A stretch of 64,000 bases of DNA, from positions 30,318,875 to 30,382,874 of the forward strand of contig OZ038320.1 in NCBI GenBank assembly GCA_964035795.1. The letters run 5' to 3'. Source of the DNA: Pterobdella sp. o SKG-2022. Taxonomy: Eukaryota; Annelida; Clitellata; Hirudinida; Piscicolidae. Position 1 is the first letter of the stretch, and each line of letters opens with the position of its first letter. The notes under the pieces are model-generated. The model did no database searches. It was not told where the DNA came from and worked only from the letters and a program-made list of their open reading frames with translations. Made by a program: the position numbers and the translations under genes. This document shows, in pieces, positions 32,106-42,683 of the stretch.

Positions 32106-32477
32106 AATCTAGGATTTTTATATAAGAATATTTCTGGGTGAGAATGGGTCTTCAGCCCTGCAGCTCCCTAATGGGTTTGGCTGCAACACGTCATAAATTT
32201 CCTAAAAGAAATTCCAGCTTTCCCTGAAACAGAGAATTTCTGGTTAAAGTTGTTGTTGGTTTCTGTAACATGCCTTTTTTCTATGTGTAGATAGCCAACC
32301 CGCAGCACAACCCCCAACCCGAAATGCCAGAATGCGCCGTTTTGTCTGAACCCTACTTCTCAAACTTTTGAGCATGGTTGAACTTTTCAGAAGCCAAAGC
32401 CTCTGCTCATATAGCCTTGGGAGTCACTGGGACACACAAGCCGTTCTAACACGTCAAGGTGGTGCACTATCGAGACG

Positions 32478-32573
32478 GTTCGATAAGTTTAGCCTTATCA
32501 TAAAACGTTAACGAAAAAAAATTTAATCGTAATTTTTTGCTAACGTTTTATGATGAGGTTAAACTTATCGAAC
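32478..32573. repeat. Palindromic fold-back element, about 40-bp arms
   Basis: GTTCGATAAGTTTAGCCTTA... and its near-exact reverse complement ending GTTAAACTTATCGAAC flank a small A/T loop. It lies 250 bp upstream of the intact LINE ORF. Confidence 0.85.
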
Positions 32574-32818
32574 TATAATCGAAAATTATAGTTTTGATCG
32601 TTAATAATTGTATTAAAGTCCTCTTAATTGATGTTTTTCGTTACAACATATTGGAGAAAAACACAATACGATGTCTCTGAAAAGTTATTTTAGTTTCATT
32701 CTGTGCAATCAATCACTATTTAAAAAAATTGTTTGAAGTAAGAAGAAATAATAAAGAGATGAAATAATATTATGTTAATGAAAATTTTCCGGTCTGGTGC
32801 CTAACGTGCAATTACATA

Positions 32819-35520
32819 ATGGTAAACTGTCAAAATAAAGCCAGAACTACTACCCAGTTTTCTAGCAGAACTCTCAATGTTCGCGGTTTAACTAGAAAGA
32901 CAAAAAGAGAATGCTTAGATGAACTTTTTGCCGACTACAACTTGGACGTACTTTGCCTCCAAGAAACAAAAACAAAAAACGAGGAAACAATACAACAAAA
33001 AAACAAGACTCTACATTTACTCTCTTCCAGCACACACCACTACGGTCTTGGATTTGCAGTAAGTAAGAAATGGACTAATTTCACCACGCACAACATTTCG
33101 GACAGAGTTGCAATACTAGAAGGCAATCTCAAAGGTGCACATTTCAAAATAGTAAACTGTTATAGACTAATACAAATTCTCTCAAATAAAAAACAAGAAA
33201 TCTATGAAGAATTTCTTGAAGTACTCCAGGAAAATATAAAAACAAAATCAAACCAAATACTTATATTACAAGGAGACTTCAATGCAAAATTAAGCAGAAG
33301 CTCAATCAAGTCTACACACAAAGGCCACTTTTCAAGAGGGTGTGAAAATAAAAATGGCAGCTTGTTAAATGAATTTTTGGCAATCAACAATTCAACTGCC
33401 ACCAACACACTCTTCAAACATCCTGTCAGACACCTAACCACATGGCAAGGAAAACTAAATAACAAAATGGTTTTTAACACCATAGACATCATCACCCAAC
33501 AAAAAATCATCAGCTACATCAAAAACTCCAGAAGCTACTCTGGTATAAAACTATCAACAGATCACAGGCTTGTCAAAGTGATACTGCAAATACCAGAACC
33601 CCACCAACTTTGGAAAAAACCTAAACAACAAAATACAAAACTCACTTATCAACAGACAAATATCAAAAACTTCTCAAATATGATATCAACCAATTTCACA
33701 AATATTGAAGATTTTCAAAAAATAATATATAAATCTGCCCTGAAATGTTTCAAAAAGCAAAGCAACCAACAAACTAAAATAAAAGACTCAGAAATAAACA
33801 AACTTAAGAACAAAATCAATAAAATCAGAAACATTTTGAAAAATTGTAAAATAAATCAAACTACAAAAATAAACTTAAACAAAGAAAAACACATACAAAA
33901 ACAAATTAACAAAAAATGCTTAGATAACAAATCCTCAATAACAGAAGAACAATTGAAAGAAATAGAAAATTCAAACCACAATCAAAGAATGCATAAAGCA
34001 ATAAAACAACTAAACATCAAACATAAAACTCCACCACCTCCCTATACCAACTTTCAACTCACTTCATACTATAAAGAAAAATTCAACAAGTCTACAACAG
34101 CAACACAACAAAAACAAGAAAACCAAACACATATCAATGTCAAAATAACCAATAGTGAAGTCAACTCTGCCATAAAATCACTCAAAAACAATAGATCATC
34201 AGGCTATGACAATATTGTAGCAGAAATGATGAGTAGCACAACCATTGACAAACTTACTCATATAATAAACACCACAATCAACAACAAACAACCTCACCAA
34301 CTTGACCTTGGCATCCTACTCCCTATACCAAAACACAATAAAACCAAAAAAGTAGAAAACACCAGACCAATAATACTACTCTCCACCATTAGAAAAATAA
34401 TATCACTCATCACTCCAAATAGACTAAGACCAACAATAGAAAACTACCTATCACCCAGCCAAGCTGCCTATAGGAAAGGTAGATCCATAGAAGACATTGT
34501 ATGGACACTCAAACTAGAAATAGCAAACACATTAAGCACCAATAAAAAAATCACATTCCAAGGTATAGACTTATCTTCAGCCTTTGACTCGGTCAACAGA
34601 GTAAAAATGATGGAGATATTTAATACAATCTGCTCCGAGGAAGATATGAAGTTGATACATTTTCTACTCAATGACACCAGTCTGAGAGTGAGAACCAAAG
34701 AAGTAGGACCCACTTTTGACACCAATATTGGCATTCCTCAAGGAGATGGTCTCAGTCCAGTACTTTTCACCACGTACCTAGAAGCAGCGTTGAGAGAAGT
34801 CAGAAATAATGTCCATGCCCAAGACATTGCATATGCTGATGATGTTGATTTCATTAGCAAAGATGGCGTCAACCTAAATATAGTGGAAAAAATATTGGAA
34901 AAGTGGAACCTAAAAATGGATCTCACAAAAACGGAAACTCTCAAAATCGGATCAGACAACGAGTGGAAAAATGCGAAAAAACTGGGCATGCTACTCGATA
35001 CAAAGCATGAGTGGAAAAGGCGAAAGCAGCTAACAACAACGCCAATGCTCAAGCTAAAAAAAAATGGAACTCGAGCATAACAAGAAACAAAAAGTTAAGA
35101 ATCTACAATGCTTACGTTCAAAGCATCATGCTTTTTGGTTGTATCACGTGGGTAATGGACAAGGGGATGATTAGATCGGTGGACAGTTTCAACCAAGAAA
35201 TGGTGCGGTATGTATGTGGGGTTTTCTGGCCAAACCGCATGAAAACAGAAACTGTGAATGCCCCGATTGAACCAGCCTCTCAAATCGTGACAAGGGAACG
35301 CTGACAAATGTTAGGCCATATTCTGCGCATGGATGATCTGGTTCCACTAAACAATCCACCATCAATTGCCTAAAGAAAAAAAACGCAAAGTGTGAAAGAC
35401 CTAGCACCAGCCTTCTCACAACGATCAAACACGATCTAAAAGCCCCCAAACTAAACATAGATCAAGCAGTTGAACTGGTGCATGACAGGGACCTATGGAA
35501 ACTGGAGGGAAGCCGTACAC
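32819..35520 (+). mobile_element. Near-intact non-LTR retrotransposon (endonuclease + reverse transcriptase)
   Basis: A 753-codon frame (32819-35080) encodes an APE-type endonuclease then a reverse transcriptase. Endonuclease marks: NVRGL, LCLQETKT (catalytic Glu), LQGDFNAKL, STDHRLV. RT marks: SSGYDNIVAEMM, IPKHNKTKK..RPI, AAYRKGRSIEDIVWTL, GIDLSSAFDSVN, IPQGDGLSPVLF, AYADDVDF active site, and LGMLLDT. Near 35056 a 9-A run shifts the frame; the C-terminal part continues in the next frame (KKLRIYNAYVQSIMLFGCITW) to an in-frame stop at about 35302. Residual family-like sequence (MLGHILRMDD) extends to about 35.5 kb. The RT is Asn/Lys-rich like the host. No second ORF or poly-A tail was identified. 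The clade is uncertain. It is not a host gene. Confidence 0.88.
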
Positions 35521-36455
35521 CGGCGAACGAAGATCTTTGAAAATATTTGAACACTCAATTTTATCTCTATTTTTGTCTCTTCGTAAACCCTAATAAATAA
35601 TGAAAATTTATACTTGCCTAGAGTAACTATATAAAAGTATTAAAAAAATTAATCAAAAGACATCCAGTTTGAATTTTTATAAAATTACTTACAAAATGAA
35701 TGATTAACTTCAACAATTATTTTAAAAATCATGAAAATGTTAAAAATACTATTTAATTTAAATATATTGTAATTATAAAAAAATTTTTTCGCCTATGTTT
35801 TATGATAACTCATCGAAAATTATAGCTATATGTTTTGCTCAATAAATTTACTAAAGTTCTTCCAAAAATCGACGTAAAAACATTTTCAAAAATTTAAATT
35901 TTATTTTTTAAGTCGTGCGCTACAGCTAAAGAAATAGATTTCAAGACGCATATTTTTTGCTCTTAGAGCCTCATTCAGAACGCATGTAGAAGTTTCGCAG
36001 ACCTCCCTAACTAGAGTAGTTTAATTGACGTTTCGGCTCCTTAGAGCCTCGCATTAAAAAATATTGGTTTAAGGCTATAATCTTTTGTAAAAGTATTATA
36101 TAAGCATAGAGTTTCTATAAAAGCATTTAAATTTATACTCAAGTGTTATAATAAGGCTATACATAACTCTGTTTGTATAATAGTAGTCTTACCATGATTA
36201 CAACTATGAACCATGCATTATTAAATTCAATATCAGCCCATAACAAATAATTTTCAACGTATTATCTACCAAATAAATATTCATGTGTTGAAAAATTCTG
36301 CTCTATTTTAAATAAAAAAAACATAGTTCTAGTTGACACTTGATAACGGAAGATACTTTTACGAAAAGCTTCGTGTATTAAGTTTATCAATAAACTATAG
36401 TGTTTGTTTCTAGTATATTGAATTCCGGCTATTTTACGTCAATATTTTTTTTTGA
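35521..36455. other. Intergenic, with half a fold-back element
   Basis: AT-rich, no coding signal. An AATAAA lies near 35593 just after the LINE. Two similar motifs (CTCTTAGAGCCTCA near 35959, CTCCTTAGAGCCTCG near 36038) suggest an old repeat. At 36355-36440 a segment (ACGAAAAGCTTCGTGTATTAAG ... TTCCGGCTATTT) matches the right half of the 9.8-kb fold-back element. Confidence 0.6.
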
Positions 36456-37499
36456 CTAGGGATAGACATAAGTGGGAGAGACCCATTGTAGATAATCATG
36501 AGGCAAGAAAGATTGCTGGATGTTTGGAACATCATCCAAGAGATGACATCTGATCAATGCTTGTGTCACTTGTACGTTCACTGACATGCAGTCAACCGTT
36601 ATGCGGCATCTTCTTGTGCACTCTACCACGAACATCGTCGTTATTTACTTAAGTATCATTTAAGATGAGGTTTCAACTAATTTTATAATAAATTTATACT
36701 TTATTTTCAAAAAAATGATCGTGAAATCCAAAAATCTCTCACCCAAAATGCTTCTAATACTGTTGCGTTCAAATAAAAGCCTACTTTAGTGGTCCATGTG
36801 GCTTCCCCTAAAAAAACTAATAACTTGCATTCTGACCAAACAAAAACCTCAAAAATAAAAATTATTTAACTAACTGACTAAGACGTAAATCCTGATTTCA
36901 CATATTGTAAGGAATTGCACAATTGTTTCTTGAACAATCACATATCTTTCTCTGGGCTTAGGCTCCTTACAAGCTACCATAAATACTGTTCCGACTGGAA
37001 AGGACTTGGGAGTGTAACCACAAACTGGATAAACTCCCAAAGGAATGTTCGTGTCTATGTAGCTCTTTAATGAGATGCCCGCTGTTGCGTTATCCAGACG
37101 TCCCGCTGAAGCGACATGGATGAATGTTATTGAACTAAAAAGGCAGCTTTAAAATCTCTACTGATTTTGGTTCATAGCTTTAAGATTGACTTCATTTACT
37201 CATTGCACAACCATATCCCCAATTATCTGTTTTGTCAGGCTAAACTCATTTGGAAATTAAATATAGCAAGTTATAACTAAAGAAGTAACCAAAAGATCTC
37301 ACGGTTATAAGAACTTTTATATATAGTAACACCCCACAACGTGAAGACATTCGCCAAATCAATAATCCACCAGTCTCCTACAGCATGTGCGCAATTGTTG
37401 ATATTACTCAAAGGGTGGATCTTTCCATCAATTGCTCTGTTTGCTTTTAAATTACGATAGTTTTGATCTTGCCTCGCTGTTTTCCAGAACAGTCTCAAC
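36456..37499 (-). CDS. Second FTP/PAN-like gene (inverted paralogue), N-terminus not found
   Basis: Exons 37499-37303, 37105-36875, 36807-36743 and a last exon ending in TAG at 36456 match the 0.9-2.9 kb gene exon for exon, with the same splice phases. Marks: KANRAIDGK, NCAHAVGDWWIIDL, NIPLGVYPVCGYTPK, FLTICEIRIYVLV, GFYLNATVLEAFW, and the last-exon cysteines in TRRC...DCMS. No stop interrupts the exons. The last exon lacks the 18 bp that carry the acceptor AG in the other copy; a GTAGAG|TGC acceptor at 36620 would keep the frame. No signal-peptide exon was found upstream. It is therefore either a diverged functional paralogue or a recently broken one. Confidence 0.7.
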
Positions 37500-38787
37500 C
37501 TGGCTAAAGAAGAATTATATCCAAAATAAATGAAAAATTTTTCAAATCCAAAATACATATTTAAATAATAATATTAATATATATATATAGTTACATCATA
37601 TTGTGAAGTTATGTTTTTTTCAAATATAATTAATTTAAATTTTAACTAGGAATTTTTCAAAGTACCAGGATATAGACATAACGAAATTCTCCATAAAAGA
37701 GCGATTTTCAACAAAGTCGAACGTATCATTTCGATAAATGTTATATTTCAGCTTATGTCAGAATAAATAAAAATTTTATTTATTTTATTACCTTGAAAAC
37801 CAACTTTTGAATACTCTATTCGTATGATGAGATAGTTCATAAGGTTTCAATACTAGTAATATGTTTTATTTTATATATTTTTTTTGTTTTAATTTATAAT
37901 CTTTTTTTTATTCAAACGTCAGACATGCTCACAAGAGCGTTTTTTGCAATCATTTATAAGGATGCCTCATTAATTAGTTTCCATGCTATTGAACCATATT
38001 GTTCTTATTTAACGTCTCGCATCGAATTTAATACACACCGTTGTGTTTTAATTCATATTCAAACATTAATACAATACAATGCAATGACGAATGTGGTTTT
38101 AGGGCATTAACTTCAAGAGTTTCCAGACCACCTTATTATCATACGAATATCTATTTACTAGAAGATCTGGAAAAGAGAATTGGCCCACCTCCTGTTTGTG
38201 CTCACCCGAACTTTAATCCATGTTTATTTAATGCCGTATCGAAGGATTTTGTCAAAATTATAGACCAGCAAACCCGTTTTTCATTTTGTCAATTTTCAAT
38301 CTTTTTAATTTTTTTCACTTCATCAACTTCATCCGTTTTGTTTTTAAAAACAAAATATCTTCTCCTTTTCGTGAGTTTTTCATTATATTATATAAGTTTT
38401 ATTTCACCCAAATTACTACAATAATCTCATGTTTTTTATTCTGTAACCTATACCACGCATAGACTTGTCTACATCGGAAAAGAACCATGATATACTGTGA
38501 TGTTTTTTGGCTACATGGAAAGATCTTTTCCATAAGATTTTCATTGGTAAAATGAAGTATATTTTCATAAAATTCAGATCAAATACTTATACAGAAATAT
38601 TCAAAATGGCCATATAATTTTAAGATAGATACAAAATAAAAGTATAAAAGATCATTTCAGGTAAAAATGATATGAAGTCATAATAATACACTATAAAAAA
38701 CATGAGTATAACCATTGAAAAAATCGAAAAAATAATTGAATAGTTTCAGAATAAATTTAAAAATAATCGGTTTTCATGTGAATATTT
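37500..38787. other. Intergenic, no recognised gene
   Basis: Open frames at 37925-38110 and 38041-38424 (with RPPYYHTNIYLLEDLEKRIG) are not recognised. They lack clear splice signals and end in a low-complexity Phe/Ser stretch. They may be a decayed transposon piece. Confidence 0.5.
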
Positions 38788-41700
38788 TTAAATTTCAGTA
38801 TGATCTTTACGCGTCTTAGGTTTAGGCTTTGGCTTAGGTTTAGGCTTGGGAGATTCGGCTTTAATGTTGATCGAAGTATTAGGAGAGGCCCTAACCTTCA
38901 CTCTTAAACTAGGTGAGTCAGGCACTCCACTACCACTCTCTGTAGGTTTTTGCTTTTCTAATGTGCCTTCTCTAATGTCAGTTTTTTCTGGAGTTTTCTT
39001 CGTCTTCTTTACTTTCTTTCTGATTACTGTAGTTGTTGTAGTCTTGATGAATCTGTCATTCTCTTCCTCTTCAATACCTGCTTCTTCTGATGGTAAAATG
39101 TTTAATGATGATGATGGTAGTTGTATGTTGTAGACCTAGTGATTCTGGTGTTTTGTGTTGGGTATATTATATATTTGTATCGTGTTAAAGTTAAAAATTA
39201 TCAAATAGGAATCTTTAAATATCATATTAATACATTTAAAAAAATTATGAGCATTTATGAGATTTAGATGTATTTGAAACATTGTAAAATAGTTGAAAGC
39301 GTATGATAATTAGTTTACTACCAAGATTTTCTCAAGTGAATTCAAAAATTTTGAATGAACAATTGACTAAACTAAGTGAACTACTGTGGTAAAAAAATAT
39401 TAATAACCGAATCGAATGCAAAAATGGGTTGGGAGCCATTGAATTTATTACTTTATATACCAACAGATAATAAGACTAAATTCAGTTTTGAGTTTTAGTT
39501 TTTCACCTGATTTATCTGTGCTTGTTGTACTCAAAATTTTTTTAGTTTTTTTGGTTCTCACCGGATCTGGTATCTCCTCTTCTTGTTTCTAAAAAAAGAT
39601 TTCATATTTATTATGTTTAGAATCATTAAATTAAAAGATAACCTACTATATTTAGATTGTTAAAATTAGACGCATGTGTTGGAAAGTTAAGAAAACTTAA
39701 TTTTCCACAACTCCATTTTTTTAAATTTATATCAAAAGCCATTAAACACAAGACTATATCGATACAAACAACCCACCGTCCCTAAAAACAACCTTAGTGC
39801 TAATAAGAAGCTCAGTTTTCTCTTCTGGACTGCCTGCCATTGCTCTAGAATCTCTTATATGAGAAGCTATTTTTTCTTCCTGGAACGATGAAAACTGTTG
39901 ATGTCGGTGCTGTTGATCATCCAACACCCTGGTGGAAAAGGGTGAGAGTTGGTTAATGAAGATTATCTAATGGTGACGGTTTTCGTTTGAAGTGCTTGTG
40001 TGCCAGTTTAGTGGGATAAGGCATTTTAATTGAAGTTTATCTATAAGTTATAAAAACTAGAAATTTTAACAACTCATCGAATGAAATCATTTGTGTTTCA
40101 TATCTATCAACTATTTAAAATTATTATTTTCAGCATGAACAATTCAAGCCCAAAAAACCAACGAAAATAAGCGAAAATATATAAAATTTTCTAATGGTAA
40201 CATAATATACATACATAGCATGTATATGCTTTTATAATTAAAAAATGTGATCAATAATATTATCATCAGTAATTAAATGTCATGAGAGATTGATAAAGAC
40301 TCACTGTTTAGAGGCTGAGAGAACATAACTTGTAAGATTTTTGTGTCGTTTTTCACCATCTCTTCTGGTCAAAAATCTGTTTAATATATTTTTCATTGGT
40401 ATAATTATAGCACTAAATATAAAGATTGGTCAATAAAGCCTATGATATAAGTTGATTTAAAATAAAAATTTTTGAAAATCCTAATTTATTGTTATGAAGA
40501 TTATAAAAAAAAATCCTTAGAGCTAAAAATTTGAAGTGGCTTACTTGCATAACAACAGAAATAATAATGTATACATTAATGTTATGCTATTAAATTTCTA
40601 TATTCCGATAAAGTTTATAGTTTAAAAATTGACCTTGGCGCTACCTAGCGTGAATACAATGAGTGCTTAAATACCATTTATCTAGCCTGAGTTAAATTCT
40701 TTAATGCCAAAAATTATTTTTAAAATTTAATACAATATCAAAATCTTAATGAACATGATAAATAGTGTGTTATGCCAAAAAAATGTTCAATTCAACAGCA
40801 AAAACTGAAAACCATTTCAAATACAAAAGTGAAAATCTCTTTTTAAATTAAACCATTAAATAAACGACAAACCAACCTGAACAACCTTAAATAATTGAAA
40901 TTCTAAGCCAAATAATTCGAAATTCTCATTTGAATAATAGAATTTTTAATTCTGATGATCTTACATCGAAGCGCAGACAGCCAGCAGGATCATTAGAAAG
41001 CCAACCACAATTAAAATTGGTCCCACGATCTTCAGAATATGTGAGCTGATAGGGTAAAATGTATTAGAATTTACTATGCAGTTAATTTTATTTCTTTATA
41101 ACAGATAAATGTGTCATAAGATAAAACACCATATTTCTATCAAAAGGAATACCAAGAGATCCAACGTATGATTAGAGATTAGGCTCGTGAAGCCAAGTTT
41201 ATTGACTTGTTTTAACATTATAATATATATGACGTTATACATTTCATTATTTCGTATCACTTCAACCATAATGATATTGTTCTTATGATATTATTATTCT
41301 GGTTATTTTTATTGTTACTATCATTAGAATTAGTCCAACCTTTCCGAAGTAGCTCCCGGCCAATGAGAAGTGATCACCATAGTCAACCCAATCATCATAC
41401 ATCCTATCCCTTTAAAGTGAGTTTGTTGGAATCAATTGATAGTGTTATTATGTAAAACATAATTTTTGTTAAGTCAGTTCCTTTCGGTTCGTATGTTCAC
41501 AATCTTATACATTTATATAATTTAACTCTGAAAAACAAACTTGAAAAAAAATAAAATTTTCATTTGAAAAAATATTTTCAGAATTTTTTTTTGTGAACTC
41601 AACTTACATTACCAAGTAGTGTTCTCTACATATCATATTTTATAACTTAGTGAACATCAACACTCCTTAAAGCACCAATTAGAAGCGATTTGATGGTAAA

Positions 41701-42152
41701 CTTACTATTAATAAAAGCATTTTCTATAAAATTTTTTCATGTACTTTCTATTGTTTTAAATGAAAGAATGTGTTTTTAACGGCTCAGTAAACTATAAATT
41801 ATTTCAGCTCAGTCATTTTGTTAAATGGCTTGTTGTACCAGTCTTGAAGTTTTACTAAAGAATTAGCTGTAACAAAACTGTACTGAGAGAGTTTTGATTT
41901 TCTAATAAAACTATCGTTATATATTACTATACATATAAATTGGCTACTTGTAATTAACTATTACTACAACTACTACTAGTGAAAGCATCACTAACAATAC
42001 TAAATGGTAATGACAACAATCAAATTACCTTGAACGATGACGAAAATGGAGAAAGGGTTACAGCGGGGAGGAGATGATCTTTGCTGCTGCCTCGCCACCA
42101 TCTGCATCTGTTGCTGTACGTGATGTAGTGAGTCATCATGGTATGCGGCCAT
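38788..42152 (-). CDS. Unrecognised two-transmembrane protein, 287 aa, 7 exons
   Basis: Exons 42152-42029, 41409-41340, 41045-40965, 40376-40305, 39928-39793, 39588-39507 and 39086-38788 join in phase to 287 codons plus TAA. The N-terminus is Gln/His-rich (LHHVQQQMQMVARQQQ). TM1 lies near residues 33-54 (IFVIVQGIGCMMIGLTMVI) and TM2 near 69-92 (LKIVGPILIVVGFLMILLAV), with a short loop (SHWPGATSES) between. The rest is a hydrophilic, probably cytosolic tail: basic (LTRRDGEKRHKN), then Glu-rich, then Thr/Lys-rich with a KPKPKPKPKPK run before the end. The two-TM hairpin with HWPG and LK.VGP loosely recalls TMEM200 proteins, but this is not established. It is head-to-head with UBE2L3, 531 bp apart. 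Confidence 0.8.
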
Positions 42153-42683
42153 TATTTATCAGACTAGTTTGACTTTGATGCGTGTGGGAGATTGTGGTGC
42201 TTTTATCGTTGGGGTTACTCAAGATTTGGTCTTTGGTGTTAAAAGATCGTTTTTTTTTGAGTTTTGGACACGTTTAGATCTTTTGAAGTAATATTTATGA
42301 AGTTTTTGTGTCTAATTTCATTGAAGTGTGTTGTCTTCTATAAGTTTGTTGATTGTGCAGGAACTGATAGTACAGGTGTGTTGTTTTGATACCTGTGTGT
42401 TCAAAAATTATTTAAAAAATTTTTTTAAATATAATATTTTTTTTACATTCACTACCACTGAAACTTATAAAATTTTAGTTAATACTATTAATTAATTCAA
42501 AATATTCATAGAAAAAAATTTACTTTTTAAAATATTTTTTTTCTAAAAAAATATTGATAAATTCTAATAAAAATTAATTTTTTAAAAGGAAATTAGTGAT
42601 TCCGTATACGCTTGCGACATGAAAAATGTTTATATGTAAACCATTCCATATTTCTAGAAACTTTTGAAAATTAGTCTGAAAAA
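42153..42683. promoter_or_regulatory. Probable bidirectional promoter region
   Basis: This 531-bp AT-rich interval separates two divergent start codons (42152 minus, 42684 plus), so both promoters and 5' UTRs must share it or lie in upstream exons. No TATA box or Inr could be chosen with confidence. The assignment is by position only. Confidence 0.5.

Noticed and set aside
35959..36055. CTCTTAGAGCCTC / CTCCTTAGAGCCTCG pair as a regulatory palindrome
   Set aside because: Direct near-repeats in an old repeat-rich spacer; no further evidence.
37925..38424. Two overlapping plus-strand frames
   Set aside because: Not recognised, overlap in different frames, end in low complexity; noted only as possible transposon debris.
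38846..39133. Plus-strand hydrophobic frame (VFFVFFTFFLITVVVVV)
   Set aside because: Antisense shadow of the Lys/Thr-rich last exon of the two-TM gene.
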